Positions 1 through 11,381 of a stretch of DNA of 64,000 bases are shown piece after piece. The notes beneath the pieces are model-generated. The model worked only from the letters and a program-made list of their open reading frames with translations, was not told the DNA's origin and did not search any database. The stretch's first letter is position 1; every line of letters begins with the position of its first letter. The translations under genes and the position numbers were made by a program. Source of the stretch: Desmodesmus armatus (Eukaryota > Chlorophyta > Chlorophyceae > Sphaeropleales > Scenedesmaceae); the NCBI GenBank assembly GCA_007449985.2, contig VIIQ02000627.1, positions 1-64,000 on the forward strand, in the 5' to 3' direction.

Positions 1-871
1 CAGCAGCAGGGCAGTCCCTGTGAGTTCCCTCACTCACAGGGCCCCGCAGCAGCGCTGCAGGCAGCGTTGACAGTGCTGCTGCTGCTGTGCTGCCGCAACT
101 GGGGGAGCTCACACTTTGGAGCTGCGAGCTGACTGTGCAGTTGTTGTCACAGCTCCTGAGCGCAACAGCTTTGACAAGCCTGCACTGGATACAGACCAGG
201 GTGTCACATGAGCTATTTGCTCACAGCAGTGACACACAGACTCAACCACTGACGCAGGAGCACCTATGCAGCTCTGTGGAGCGGCTGCAGCTGCTGCCCC
301 AGCTTTCAGAGCTGAAGCTGCTTGTGGCAGCTGGGCAGCAGCAGACATTGCCCCCATCAGCAACCTGCAGCACCTGCAGCGCTTGAGCTTGTATCTTGCC
401 AAAGGCTGGATATCACGTGATGATTCAGGGCCCATCAAGCTGCTGAGCGCACTGCAGCACCTCACCCAGCTGCAGCACCTATTGTTGCACCGCATGGGGC
501 TGCACAGGGTCAGTGCTCAGCCCCAAGAGCAGGGGGGCAGCTACCACTGCTTTTCAGCCCTGACGGCATCCACTCAGCTCACAGCTCTTCACCTTGAGGA
601 TTGGGACAGCGAGCCTGTCCCCCGGGCAGCTTTCCAGCACATGTTCCCACCAGGTCGCGTCCTGCCACCCTCAAGGTGCTGCACCTTGAAGGCGACGCAG
701 GTCCGCCCTGTGTGGGCGCAGCACAGGTTGCCATGATAGCGGCCAGCTGCCCTGCACTGCAGCAGCTGACACTGTGGGAGTGACTCCTGAGGGCTTTGAC
801 ACCAGCTGCCTGGCGCAGCTACCCTCTGGTGTGACCTGGGTGAGGGCCTTGACTGGACCCGCCCTGCCTGA
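1..871 (+). pseudogene. F-box/LRR family copy 1, 3' part only, frameshifted
   Basis: The left edge of the window cuts this copy; only the LRR half is present. The family landmarks appear in order but in three reading frames: LTLWSCELTVQLLSQLLSAT near 110-170, ADIAPISNLQHLQRL near 340-390, FSALTASTQLTALHLED near 555-605, then VAMIAASCPALQQLTL near 730-778. The frame breaks near 320-345 and near 665-690, and a stop follows LTLWE at 781-783, where intact copies continue with DVTPEGFDTSCLAQLPSG. The family end (WTRPA then TGA at 869-871) is still recognisable. It is probably a decayed copy. Sequencing or assembly indels are the alternative, because the breaks are single-base changes. Confidence 0.75.
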
Positions 872-2245
872 TGAGCTGGTGGGCTTGCGGATGCAGGGAG
901 TCATTATGCAGCAAAGGTGAGTGCACCGTGGCCTGTGACTGTAGGTGCTGGGTGGCTCGAGCATGCAGTCTGCTTGCACAAGGTCACTCAGCTGGTGGTG
1001 GCCCTGCCAGCATTGCAGCTGCCCAGTCGGCTTGTGCATTCAGGCTCCATCATGACCACGCAGAAGCTAGCCTGCAGGCGGGTGTGCTGGTACTTATGTC
1101 ACTCTCAACACATGCCTATGTCACAGTGCTAAATCTGCGCACAATGCTACTCAGTAAACTGCTCCTGCTCAAGGACAACGGCAATGGTGGGGGGCAGCAT
1201 GCGCATGTAGCGATAGCATGGTGGCATAATGTTGCTCATGCTTGGGGGTCCCAGGTGTTACTGACTAACCTTCTTGAATGTTCCTACCCTGGTGTCCCTG
1301 CCCTGTGCCTTTGTTACATGCGCAGCGCTTGATGGTGCAAAGAGGGTGCACGTGCCACACTGGCAGCAGCTGCATGGGCGTGGCTGGTGGCGCAGGCAAT
1401 GGCTAACGGTCCACCTTGAGGAGGCAGCAGCAGTGGCCGTGTGCTGATGTTGTTTTTTGCCTTGTTGAGTGGCTGCACAGGTTGTGTTTGCAGTGACAGC
1501 CCCATGCTTCCTGCTTTGTTCCTGACATAAGATGTGCTCGGCAGCACTGGTGCCCTGGCAGGTGGAAAGGTGTTGTAGATACTTGTGTCCTTCAAGAATT
1601 GTCAGGATAGCTAGGTGCATGCAGATGCACACATCCTCAACACAAGGTTCCAGGTGTGTCGAGGGTGTTTGCACCTGCAGGTGCACACACCATTATGAGA
1701 TTGTAGGTGGACACAAGTCTTGGTGGGATAGCGCTGGGTCTTCCTGAGCAGTGTTATGTTTTTTGTGTGCGTTGTAGCGCATATGCCTTCAAGGCTTGTG
1801 GCGTTTGGCGTGGCGTGCACATATGTGTGTGGCTGCCAGGCTGTCTTTCAGGTGGACAGGCACTGCAGGGAGTGTCGACGGACGTCAGCTGACGTCAGCG
1901 GGTGTTCAACTACACTCAGTAGTGACTGTACTTTGTGTTTGAGCAGGACAGGGTGTGCTAATGTGTGTCCTCAAGGAAAGGCTGCAGTCAGTGATGTTGC
2001 GTCCGTCCCTGTATCACGCCCTGCATCACACGTGCCAGCAGCTGGCAAGCTGCTTGCCAGCTGCGCAGCTGTCATGACTGTCAGTCTCTTCAAAAGTGCT
2101 TGGCAGACTGTCTGTCAGCATACCCGATAAATGAATATGCTCAGACTCAACAGCAGCTTCAGCAGGCTGAAAATCAGCAGCGAGCGGCAGCACACATTTC
2201 CTAGGCAAGCACCATACTTGGCGATCAGCACAGTCCCGTTCTGCA
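872..2245. other. Intergenic block between F-box/LRR copies 1 and 2
   Basis: I see no supported gene. The block begins with a splice-donor-like AAAG/GTGAGTGC about 45 bases after the copy 1 stop, a feature shared with copies 2 and 5. It contains the motif CAGGTGGACAGGCACTG (near 1,850), which recurs near 6,971, 9,656, 16,237, 18,953 and, inverted, near 63,770. The block is therefore the repeated 3' part of the gene-array unit. Confidence 0.5.
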
Positions 2246-3645
2246 ATGACCGCAAGGTGAGCGAGGAGGCGCAAATTGCGTTCTGGTCAAGCTTGAGTTT
2301 GTCAGCGATGCCAGACGTCCGGTAGGGGGTCTTGTCGTGGTCCAGCACCAACCGAAACTGGACCTTTGGACTGGCTGCTGATGACTGTACTGTCCCTCCC
2401 TGCCTACATTACAGGGCACTCCCATCAGCAGCCGAAGCCGAACCAGCATCATCAGAAGTGTCGTCACAGCTCCCGGACCTGCCAGGGCCAGCAGTTGCCT
2501 GCATCCTGCAGCACGTGCCGCTGCGCCAGCGCCTCACCTGTTGCGCCCTGGTGTGCCGGTCATGGGCAGCAGCGGCAGCAGCAGCACCAGCTCATGTGGA
2601 CTGTTGGATGGACTGCCGTGAACGCTGTGAGCAGCTGGAGGATTGGTTAGCGCAGCATGGGGGGTGGTGGTGGGGCTCAGCGCACGTAGCGGTGGGACCT
2701 TGTACACGTGGCAAAGGTTGCAGCTGCCAGTCCCTAAGCTCACACAGCTGCGCAGGCTGCAGCTCAGCAGACTGAATGCCAGCACAACAGCAGCGCTGCA
2801 GGCGTCACTCTGCCGAGGCTGCAAGAGCTGAACCTCCTTGAGTGCCAGCTGACCGTGCAGTTGCTGTCACAACTCCTGAGCGCAACCACACTGTCAAGGT
2901 TGCACTGGGAGGCTGGGAGCCAAGACTCTACAGCAGCGACGCCTGGCCAGAGCAGCTGAAACAGGGGGAAGCGTATGCAGTGCTGTGGCAGCGGCTGCAG
3001 CTGCTGCCTGGGCTTGCAGAGCTGATGTTGGACGTGGGCAACTTGACCGCAGCTGACATCACCCCTCTCAGCAACCTGCAGCACCTGCAGCGCTTGGATG
3101 TACGCATCACTGGACACTGGTCAGCTGAGGGCATCGTCATGCCCTATGCTGATCGTATTGAATCAGGCCCCAGGCAGCTGCTGGCCGCACTGCAGCACCT
3201 CACCCAGCTGCAGCACCTGCAGCTGGAAGGCGCGGAGCTCAACTGTGGCCGCGCATGGCCTGAGCAGCAGTGGCGGGTGCTCAGCAGGAGCAGGCTTCAC
3301 TGATGGCAGCTACCGGTGTTTTCTTGGCACTGACAGCATCCACCCAGCTCACCTCCTTGGTGCTCCGCACCAAGTACGACATGCCAGTACCAAAGGCAGC
3401 TATTCATACATGTTCCCCCCAGGGCGTTTGATGCCGCAGCTGAAGGTGCTGCGCCTTTGTGCTGGGTGGATCAACGATCCCTGTGTGGAGGCAGCACAGG
3501 TCGCCATGATAGCGTCCAGCTGCACTGCATGCAGCAGCTGGAGCTGACGGGTGTGACTACTGTAGAGTTTGACACCAGCTGCCTGGCGCAGCTGCCCTCT
3601 GGTGTGAAGCGGGTGCAGGGCCTCAACTGGACCCGGCCTGCCTGA
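2246..3645 (+). pseudogene. F-box/LRR family copy 2, several frameshifts
   Basis: Exon 1 is 2246-2256 (ATG ACC GCA AG) with donor GTGAGC at 2257. Exon 2 starts at 2415 after a pyrimidine-rich tract ending ACAG, giving MTAR-ALPSAAEAE. The F-box (QLPDLPGPAVACILQHVP, then CALVCRSW) is intact. The frame shifts after LAQHGG (near 2,665), again near 2,820, near 3,290 and near 3,525. The LRR landmarks ADITPLSNLQHLQRLD, LLAALQHLTQLQHLQLEG and the terminal WTRPA-TGA (3643-3645) all persist. Four or more breaks in about 1.2 kb point to a real pseudogene. Its KYDMPVPKAA segment is a useful outgroup for reading the interrupted copy 10. Confidence 0.75.
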
Positions 3646-4806
3646 TGAGCTGGTGGGCTTGCGGACGGCATGGTGTCATCCCAAGGTGAGTGCACTGGAG
3701 GTGTTGGGGCCCCCCAATAGACTGTTAGCCCAACAGCAGTCTGCCTGCAGTTGACGCTTGCTGAACGTGCGCTATTGTGCACCAGCCCTACCACTGGTAT
3801 GGCATTGTTGCTGCCTGCATCCTGCATCCTGCACAGCAGCCTCGGCTCAGCCTGGGCTCACTGAGGCAGTGCATTCAGGCCCACTGAGTGAGGAGCCCAC
3901 AGGAAGCGTGCCTTGGTGTGCTGGTGATGATCTGTATGCCCTGCATACATGCCATGAAAGGACCCTTGCTCTGGCCACGTAAGAGTGGTGTGGCGTCATG
4001 CGCATGCAGCTGTCGAAAGCCAGCAGCAGGGCTAGTGAGCACAAACATCCTCAACATTCATATCAAGTATCCTGCCCTGCGGTCTCTGCCCTGCTGCGTG
4101 TTTTGCACTGTGCAGGGACTTGATGGCATACGGAGTGTACATGTGCCATGCGCGTGCTGGGCAGCAGCAACAGCATTCAGGGGCATGGCTGGTGGTGGCA
4201 GGCACTGACGGGCCGCCTTGAGCAGACAGTAGCAGTGCCCGTGTGTGCTGGTGTTGTAGCGGGTATAGAGACGTTGCTTGAGAGAGGTGTAGAGAAGCTG
4301 TTTCCAGTCAATGGTGTGTATGCTCGGCGGCACTCACTTTGTCGGGTTTTTGCAGTTGGATGTCCCATGTTGCCTGGCATCTCCTTTGCGAATTTTCAGG
4401 GCGGGGGCTGCGGTTTGTGGATTCTTCCAGGGGTAGTAATGGTCCCTACCACCCTGGATCCAGCCAGTCAGACCGAGGCACAGCAGTTCAACTGAGCTTT
4501 GATTTGGTCTGCACACACTGCGGTCATTGATCTGTGCAGAAAGGCATTGCATGTGTATAGTCTGGTGGAGGCAGCATGTAAGCATGGTGCAACTGCGCTG
4601 TGTCAGCCTTGAGTCTAGGCCCTTGACTGGTGTGTTGTTCCAGCTGTCAGTTCCTTGAATGTGCCAGCCTGTCACACAATCAATGCGCCCAAGAAAAGAA
4701 GATGAAGATGTCAATTTCAACTTGAGATCACATTATCACCTGAAGACGTTGCAACGTACACGAAAACATTCAGCCCAGATCACGTGCAAGATCATACGTC
4801 CCCGTC
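3646..4806. other. Intergenic array block (copy of the block at 11,382-12,200)
   Basis: I see no supported gene. Long stretches match the region after copy 5, for example the donor-like CAAG/GTGAGTGCACTGGAGG just after the stop, and CACGTAAGAG followed by ATGCGCATGCAGCTGTC near 3,978 and near 11,761. These are repeated 3' flanks of the array unit. Confidence 0.5.
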
Positions 4807-6232
4807 ATGGCCAAAGAGCAAGCAAGGTGGGTACATCGGCATGGCAACCAATAGTTGGGTCGTTACTGTGCGATTTTCTGGCGGGGTTGAGCTTGCAAGG
4901 CCCGATTTGGGTATTCCTGCAGATTGGCAGTTGCAACAGTTGTTGCTGCTCCATCGTCCTGCCTGCCTCGCAGGGCAAGTCCAAGGGCAGTAGCAGCAGC
5001 AGACCAAGCACAGCTCCCAGAGCTACCAGAGGCAGCTGTTGTCTGCATCTTGCAGCATGTGCCGCTGGAAGAGCGCCTCTCCTGCTGCGCCCTGGTGTGC
5101 CGCTCATGGGCAGCAGCTGCAGCAGCAGCCCCAGCTGATGTTGACGTATGGCTCAACAACAGTGAGCACTGCCAGCAGCTGCAGCATTGGCTTGTCAAGC
5201 ATGCAGCTGCTGTGGTGGGGCTCACAGCCTCTGGCGGACAGCCTGGCGATAGGTGGCGCCCGCTGCAGCTGCCTGTCCAACAACTCACGCAGCTGCGTAG
5301 CCTGTCACTCAGCGGGAGCTCAAAGTGCAGTTGCCAGGGGTCACCACACGCCGCAGTACCAGGAAGGTGAGGGGCTGCTCACTCACAGGGACCAGCAGCA
5401 GCAGCGCTGCAGGCAGCGTCGGCAGTGCTGCTGGTGCTGTGCTGCCGCAGCTGCAGGAGCTGACACTGTGGGAGTGCGAGCTGACTGTGCAGCTGTTGTC
5501 ACAGCTCATGAGCACAACAACTTTGACTAGCTTCCACTGGTCCCATTCCAGGGTGTATCATGAGCCTGTTATTCACAGCAGTGACACAAAGAGTCAGCAA
5601 CTGACGCGGCAGGAGACGTATGCAGCTCTGTGGGAGCGGCTGCAGCTGCTGCCCCTTCTCTCAGGGCTAAAACTGAGCGAGGGCAGCTGGACAGCAGCAG
5701 ACATCGCCCCCCTCAGCAACCTGCAGCGCCTGCAGCACTTGGACCTGCATCTGACCATTGGCTGGCGTGCTGGGGACGCTTCAGGGCCCATCCAGCTGCT
5801 GGCAGCGCTGCAGCACCTTACTCAGCTGCAGTTCCTGAGGTTACACCGTTTGAAGCTGCACAGGGTCAGGCCACAGCTTCAGCAGCAGGGGCCAGCTACC
5901 AGTTCTTCTCAGCCCTCACAGCATCCACCCAGCTCACAGCTCTTCAACTCGAGGATATGGTCAATGCGCCTGTCCCACAGGCAGCGTTTCAGCACATGTT
6001 CCCTCCAGGGCACGTCCTGCCACACCTTCGGGGGCTGCACCTGACTGGGCGCCGCGATCATCCCTGTGTGGGTGCAGCACAGGTCGCTATGATAGCAGCC
6101 AGCTGCCCTGCACTGCAGCAGCTGACTCTGTGGGATGTGACTCCTGAGGGCTTTGACACCAGCTGCCTGGCGCAGCTGCCCTCTGGTGTGACACGGGTCG
6201 GGACCCTGGGCTGGTCCCGCCCTGTGCCCTGA
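4807..6232 (+). pseudogene. F-box/LRR family copy 3, two frameshifts
   Basis: This copy has a longer first exon than the others: 4807-4826 (20 nt, MAKEQA plus two bases), donor GTGGGT, and exon 2 from 4974. The phase (two bases plus G) is the same as in the 11-nt exons, giving MAKEQAR-ASPRAV. The F-box reads QLPELPEAAVVCILQHVPLEERLSCCALVCRSW, with an unusual EE in place of RQ. The first frame break is near 5,310-5,335. The second is a one-base deletion near 5,890, at the GGGCCTAGCTACCAG position of the intact copies. The LRRs and the end TLGWSRPVP are otherwise well conserved. It could be a recent pseudogene, or intact if the two indels are sequencing errors. Confidence 0.7.
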
Positions 6233-7334
6233 CCTGCTGCTATGCAGGAACCCTGCGTGGGCAACAGGGCACGTACTCAGGTGGGTGTACTGCTCCTATC
6301 GTGTGACTGGCAATTTGGATAACCTATCAGCCAACTGCTTGTGCCCGCATGAATGTGGAGCGGGCCATCTTGAGGTAGTACCTCAATTAGTCAGCATCCA
6401 CGCCCTAGCAGGGCTGCTGTTTATTGCCAACAATGCTTGTGAGCATGAAGAAGCTGTGGTTTGATGGGTCATATGTGTGGCTAATGACAACAGTGCCAGC
6501 AGGCTTGCGATCCATGTCGTTCAACAATGCCCGTGCCAGAGCTGCCATCATGTGTACAAGAGGGTTAAGCACTTGGGTTTCAGCTGCTACTGATTGCTAT
6601 TGGTCACTGCCCCTGCCTTGCTGTCCTGCCTTGCTTCTTCTTCTTGCACAGGTGGTGCTGCAGGCATTGGATCATGGTTGGGCTATGAATGGCAGCTGCA
6701 ACGGGCATGGGTGGTGGTTGTGCTGGGTTGCAAGGATGGTTGGTGTGCTGCTGTGGACAGAGTTCAAATTCTCGGCTTGCGGGGACTCTCTGCTTATCGC
6801 TGCCTGCATGCTCAGCTGGTGTGCTGTAGACGGCATCTTGGGTAGGGGCGCTGTGCCTGTTGGCTTGCAGTGCCTACCCGTGCTCAGGTACTGGCGGTGG
6901 TGGGGGTGCCGGCAGGCTTGCTGCCAGGTGGTTTCTGTCGAAGTGTGGATGACTGGCTGTCGTACAAGTACAGGTGGACAGGCACTGAAGGGAGTGTCTG
7001 GTGTGACCTTGTGGCTTGCAATGCAATGCATGGGCAAGCCAGGTGTGGCGTTGTGTTGTGTGGTGAGGTTTGCCTGCAAGCATGGTGGCCTCATCTTTCG
7101 CTGAGTATGCCTCGAGTGCTTGGCTAGTCAGCAGTACTGTTGCAACTTCCAGCTGTCTGAGTCCCTTTGAAGATGCCAGCCTGGCAAGCAACACGCCACA
7201 ACAACGAAGAGGACAGTGCAGTGCACCCACCATTCATCATCGCCAAACATAATATACGGCAGTGCACATCAAGGCCACATCGTTTTAGGTCAGGTCTGTC
7301 TGTTGAGATCAAGATCCTCCACCTCCGCTCGGCA
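6233..7334. other. Intergenic array block, duplicated at 15,500-16,608
   Basis: I find no convincing gene. From about 6,740 onward this block is nearly identical to 16,003 onward. It contains another family-wide segment, a pyrimidine tract ending CACAG/GTGGTGCTGCAG (near 6,650), repeated near 9,320, 15,293, 18,603 and 22,229. That segment looks like a splice acceptor for a 3' non-coding or extra exon. Confidence 0.5.
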
Positions 7335-8770
7335 ATGGCTGCAAGGTCAGCGATGATGCTGTTAAAGGCCTGATAACAACACGGAACGTGTAGCTAGTTT
7401 CAGGCGTGCTGGGGATGTGCCACGTGCTGGTGGCCAGCGACAGAAATGACCCTTGCTGCTGCTCATCTTGTTGCCCCGCCCTGCCTGCGCCACAGGGCAC
7501 ATGCATCAGCCGCTTCAGTAGCAGCAGCACCTTCAAAAGTACCAGCACAACTCCCAGGGCTCCCAGAAGCAGCAGTGGCCTGCATCCTGCAGCATGTGCC
7601 ACTGCGCCAGCGCCTCACCTGTTGCGCGCTGGTGTCCCGTACATGGGCAGCAGCTGCAGCAGCGGCACCAGCTGATGTCGACATACAGCTCCAGAACAGC
7701 GGGCACTGCCAGCAGCTGCAGCATTGGCTGGCCAAGCATGGGGCTGTGGTGGTGGGGCTCAGGGCCCTGGCTTATCGTATTGCAGAGACTGGCCCACACT
7801 GCAGCTGCCAGTCCAGCAACTCACACGGCTGCGTACTCTGGAGCTGAACTGGTGCCTCGCATTCGAGCTGCCAGCTGGGGTCACCACACACAGCAGTACC
7901 AGCGGGGTGAGGGGTGCCTCACTCACAGGGACCAGCAGCAGCAGCAGCAACACTGCAGGCAACGTTGACCGCGCTGTGCTACCGCAGCTGGAGGAGCTCA
8001 CACTGTGGGGGTGCGAGCTGACTGTGCAGTTGCTGTCACAGCTCCTGAGCGCAACAGCGTTGAGAAGCCTGTACTGGATACAGGCCAGGGTGTCGCATGA
8101 GCTGCTTCCTGACAGCAATGACACGCAGACTCGACAACTGAAGCAGGAGCGAACGTATGCAGTCCTGTGGGAGCGGCTGCAGCTGCTGCCCCAGCTCTCA
8201 GAGCTGAGCCTGCATGTGGGCAGCTTGACGGCAGCAGACATCTCGCCCCTCAGCAACCTGCAGCACCTGCAGCTCTTACACCTGCAACTGAGTGAAGGCT
8301 GGTTATCACGTGATGATTCAGGGCCCAGCAAGCTGCTGTCAGCACTGCAGCACCTAACCCAGCTGCAGCACCTCAGCTTACACCGCATGAAGTTGCACAG
8401 GGTCAGCGAACAGCCTCAGCAGCAGGGGCCTAGCTACCAGTGTTTCTCAGCCCTGACAGCATCCACCCAGCTAACAGCTCTTCACCTTGATGGGGGGGTC
8501 TTTGCGCCTGTCCCCCAAGCAGCCTTCCAGCACATGTTCCCACCGGGGCGCATCCTACCACACCTCAAGGTGCTGCACCTTGTAGGAGACCGATACTCTT
8601 GCTGTGTGGGTGCAGCACAGGTCGCCATGATAGCGGCCAGCTGCCCTGCGCTGCAGGAGGTGACGCTTGCGCATGTCACTTCTGACGGCTTTGACGTCAG
8701 CTGCCTGGCGCAGCTGCCGTCTGCTGTGACCCGGGTGCAGGGCCTTTGCTGGACCCGGCCTGTGCCCTGA
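7335..8770 (+). pseudogene. F-box/LRR family copy 4, one-base deletion relative to copy 7
   Basis: Exon 1 is 7335-7345 (MAA plus AG), donor GTCAGC, exon 2 from 7496. The encoded start MAAR-AHASAASVAAAP and F-box QLPGLPEAAVACILQHVPLR match copy 7 almost residue for residue. At about 7,765-7,772 copy 7 has CCCTGGGCTTG and this copy has CCCTGGCTTA, one G fewer. That single deletion throws the frame from VVVGLRAL into a short tail. The remainder (7,780-8,770) is fully open in the +1 frame through the LRRs to CWTRPVP-TGA. It is either a very young pseudogene or a sequencing error in a working gene. Confidence 0.8.
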
Positions 8771-10018
8771 TATGTTGCTGTACCAGAACCCTAGGTGGGC
8801 AACAGGACGTGCACTTAGGTGGGTGTACTGCTGCCGGGCATCATCATTGTATGACTGTTAGTGTATCTGCACAGTGTTGTGAAACTAATAGTAGCCCTTC
8901 AGAGCAATAGCTTTCTTCTCCACTGCATGTACCAGCCAACTACATACGCAATTGTGCCGACATGAATGTGGAGCGCCACAATTGAGGTAGTAGCTCGGTT
9001 AGTTAGCATGCAAGCTTGCGTGGCCGCCCTAGCAGGGCTACTGTCTGTTGCCAAGAATGCTTGCGAGATGAAAAAGCTGCGGTTTGACTGAATCTTCTTG
9101 GGCTGAAGTGTGCGGTTTGACTGAACTTGTGTGTGGTTTTTTTGACAGCAGTGCCAAGAGGCTTGCCGCCCCTGTCATGCAACACTACACCTGCCAACAC
9201 CGCCCGCAAGACTCTGGCGGCCACCAGCAAGAGGTTTGATCACTTGGGTGCTAGATGATGCTGATTGTTTTGGTCACTGCCCCTGCCTGCTTTCCCTGCT
9301 TTGCTGCTTATCCCTGCGCAGGTGGTGCTGCAAGCATCGGGTCATGAGCTATAAGTGGCAGCTGCAGTGGGTTTTGGTGGTGGTTTTGTTTGGTTGCAAG
9401 GCCGCTTGGTGTGCTGCTTGGGACAGGTGTCGAATGTCTAGGTGTTGTGGCAGCGTGAATCGCTGTGTCTGGTGCATACTTTGGCACAAGTGGTGCAGTT
9501 GTCGTGTACATGTACTTGGCTGCGTGATTGCAGTTGTGGTGTCGGGTGTGAAATGCTTGAATTTGGGTTTGTTGTCTTGGGCACTGATTTGCGCGGGTTG
9601 AAGTGCATACACCGTTTGGTGAGTGAGGTGGTATGTGGCTGTCAGGTTGTCATTCAGGTGGACAGGCACTGCCGGGAGTGTCTGCTGGTGTTGGGTGCAA
9701 CTACCTCACTCCTGCAGAATGCAGGGCAAGTGTGGCAATGTTCTGGGTAAAGGATTTAAGGATTCGAGCATGTTGGAGTTACAACGTTGCACTGTGTCAG
9801 CCAGGCTGACTCAGCCTTGATAGGCAGAACGTGTCAGCTATCATACTCAAGCAAGAATTCTATGGTTGAACTGTGACGCGCCAGCCTCGCAGGTAGCAGG
9901 CCCGAAAATTGCTTGTAAGTTCCACGCCCACCATCATCGTCATCAGGCGTGAAAACACAGCAGCGCAAACCAACACAAGCACCGGATCACCAGCGATCAA
10001 CAGCACTCCCGTTCCGCA
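8771..10018. other. Intergenic array block, duplicated at 18,046-19,593
   Basis: No gene is supported. The first part carries a donor-like CTTAG/GTGGGTG about 50 bases after the stop, shared by copies 3, 4, 6, 7 and 8. Near 9,845-9,900 the sequence matches 19,140-19,210 almost base for base. Near 9,990-10,018 is the conserved promoter-proximal GATCACCAGCGATCAACAG element that precedes several first exons. Confidence 0.5.
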
Positions 10019-11381
10019 ATGGCCGCAAGGTGCGCGAGGGAGGCCTACAAGTAGTTTGGTACATTGTGACAATTCTAGGCATGCAGGAGGTGCGCCCCAT
10101 GTGGCACAATTGCGACAAAAAGTGACCCTTGGACTGGCCACTGCTGCTGCTCCTTCTCCTGCCTCCCCCCTGCCTACGCATTAGAGCCCTTCCGTCAGCA
10201 GGAGAACCATCCTCAGCATCACAAGATGTACACGAACTGCTCCCAGACCTCCCAGGACCAACTGTTGCCTGCATCCTGCAGCATGTGCCGCTGCGCCAGC
10301 GCCTCAACTGTTGCGCCTTGGTGTGCTGCTCATGGGCAGCAGCTGCAGCAGCGGCGCCAGCTGATGCAGACATATATCTGGACAGCCGTGAAAGCCGTGA
10401 GCAGCTGCAGGATTGGTTGGCCAAGCACGCGGGTGTGGTGGTGGGGCTTAGCGCTCGTGGTGCGGGAGCCTGGGACATGCGGCAGGTAGGGTTGCAGTTG
10501 CCTGTCCCCAAGCTGACACAGCTGCGCCGGCTGAAACTCTACAGAATCTTTGCCAGCAGCGGCAGCAGCAGCGCTAGCAATGGCAGCAGCAGCGCTGCTG
10601 TCACTCTGCCGCAGCTGCAGGAGCTGAAGCTTGTCGATTGCTGGCTCACGGTGCCGCAGCTGTCACAGCTCCTTAGCGGCACCACACTGACAAAGCTGCA
10701 CTGGGAGTACCGGCAGACAAAGCTTTACAGCGGCGACACCATCTCAGAGCAGCTTACAGACGGGCAGGCGTATGCATTCCTATGGCAGCGGCTGCAGCTG
10801 CTGCCCCAGCTTGCAGAGCTGAAGCTGACCAAGGCTGCCTGGCAGCAGCAGACATCGCCCCCCTCAGCAACATGCAGCACCTGCAGCGCTTGGACTTGAC
10901 AGTGACCGACAGCTGGCCAATTCGTGATGATTCAGGGCCCAGCAAGTTGCTGTCAGCACTGCAGCACCTCACCCAGCTGCAGCACCTGAGCTTACACCAC
11001 ATGAAGTTGCACAGGGTCAGCGCACAGTCTCAGCAGCAGGGGAGCAGCTACCACTGCTTTTCAGCCGTAACGGCGTCCACTCAGCTCACAGCTCTACACC
11101 TTGAGGAATGGGTCAGCATGCCTGTTCCCCAGGCAGCCTTCCAGCACATGTTCCCTCCAGGGCGCATCCTACCACACGTCAAGGTGCTGAGCCTTGATGG
11201 GTGTCCAGGTCAGCCCTGTGTTGAGGCAGCACAACTCGCCATGATAGCGGCCAGCTGCTCTGCACTGCAGGAGCTGACGCTGCGGGATGTAACTCCTGAG
11301 GGCTTCGACACCAGCTGCCTGGCGCAGCTGCCCTCTGGTGTGACGCGGGTGGAGGGCCTTGAGTGGACCCGCCCTGCCTGA
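10019..11381 (+). pseudogene. F-box/LRR family copy 5, single frameshift
   Basis: Exon 1 is 10019-10029 (ATGGCCGCAAG), donor GTGCGC, exon 2 from 10185 after TTAG, giving MAAR-ALPSAGEPS. The F-box (LLPDLPGPTVACILQHVP, CALVCCSW) and the first LRRs are open to about 10,835. The frame then slips near 10,838-10,850, in the run reading GGCAGCAGCAGACATC, and continues open as AAADIAPLSNMQHLQRLDL through to LEWTRPA-TGA at 11381. Its 3' flank is of the type seen after copies 1 and 2, whereas its 5' flank and N-terminus are close to copy 8. It may be a mosaic formed by gene conversion. One indel in a CAG-rich run could also be a sequencing error. Confidence 0.75.

Larger units (their letters stand above)
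6740..10150 (+). repeat. Segmental duplication unit A (copies 4-5), partner of 16,003-19,740
   Basis: Intergenic sequence, copy 4, the next intergenic block and the start of copy 5 are matched in order by 16,003 to ~19,740 (copy 7 to the start of copy 8). The offset is about 9.27 kb until the two insertions near 19.3 kb enlarge it to 9.58 kb. Identity looks very high by eye over the 7.3-8.8 kb part. Confidence 0.65.
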
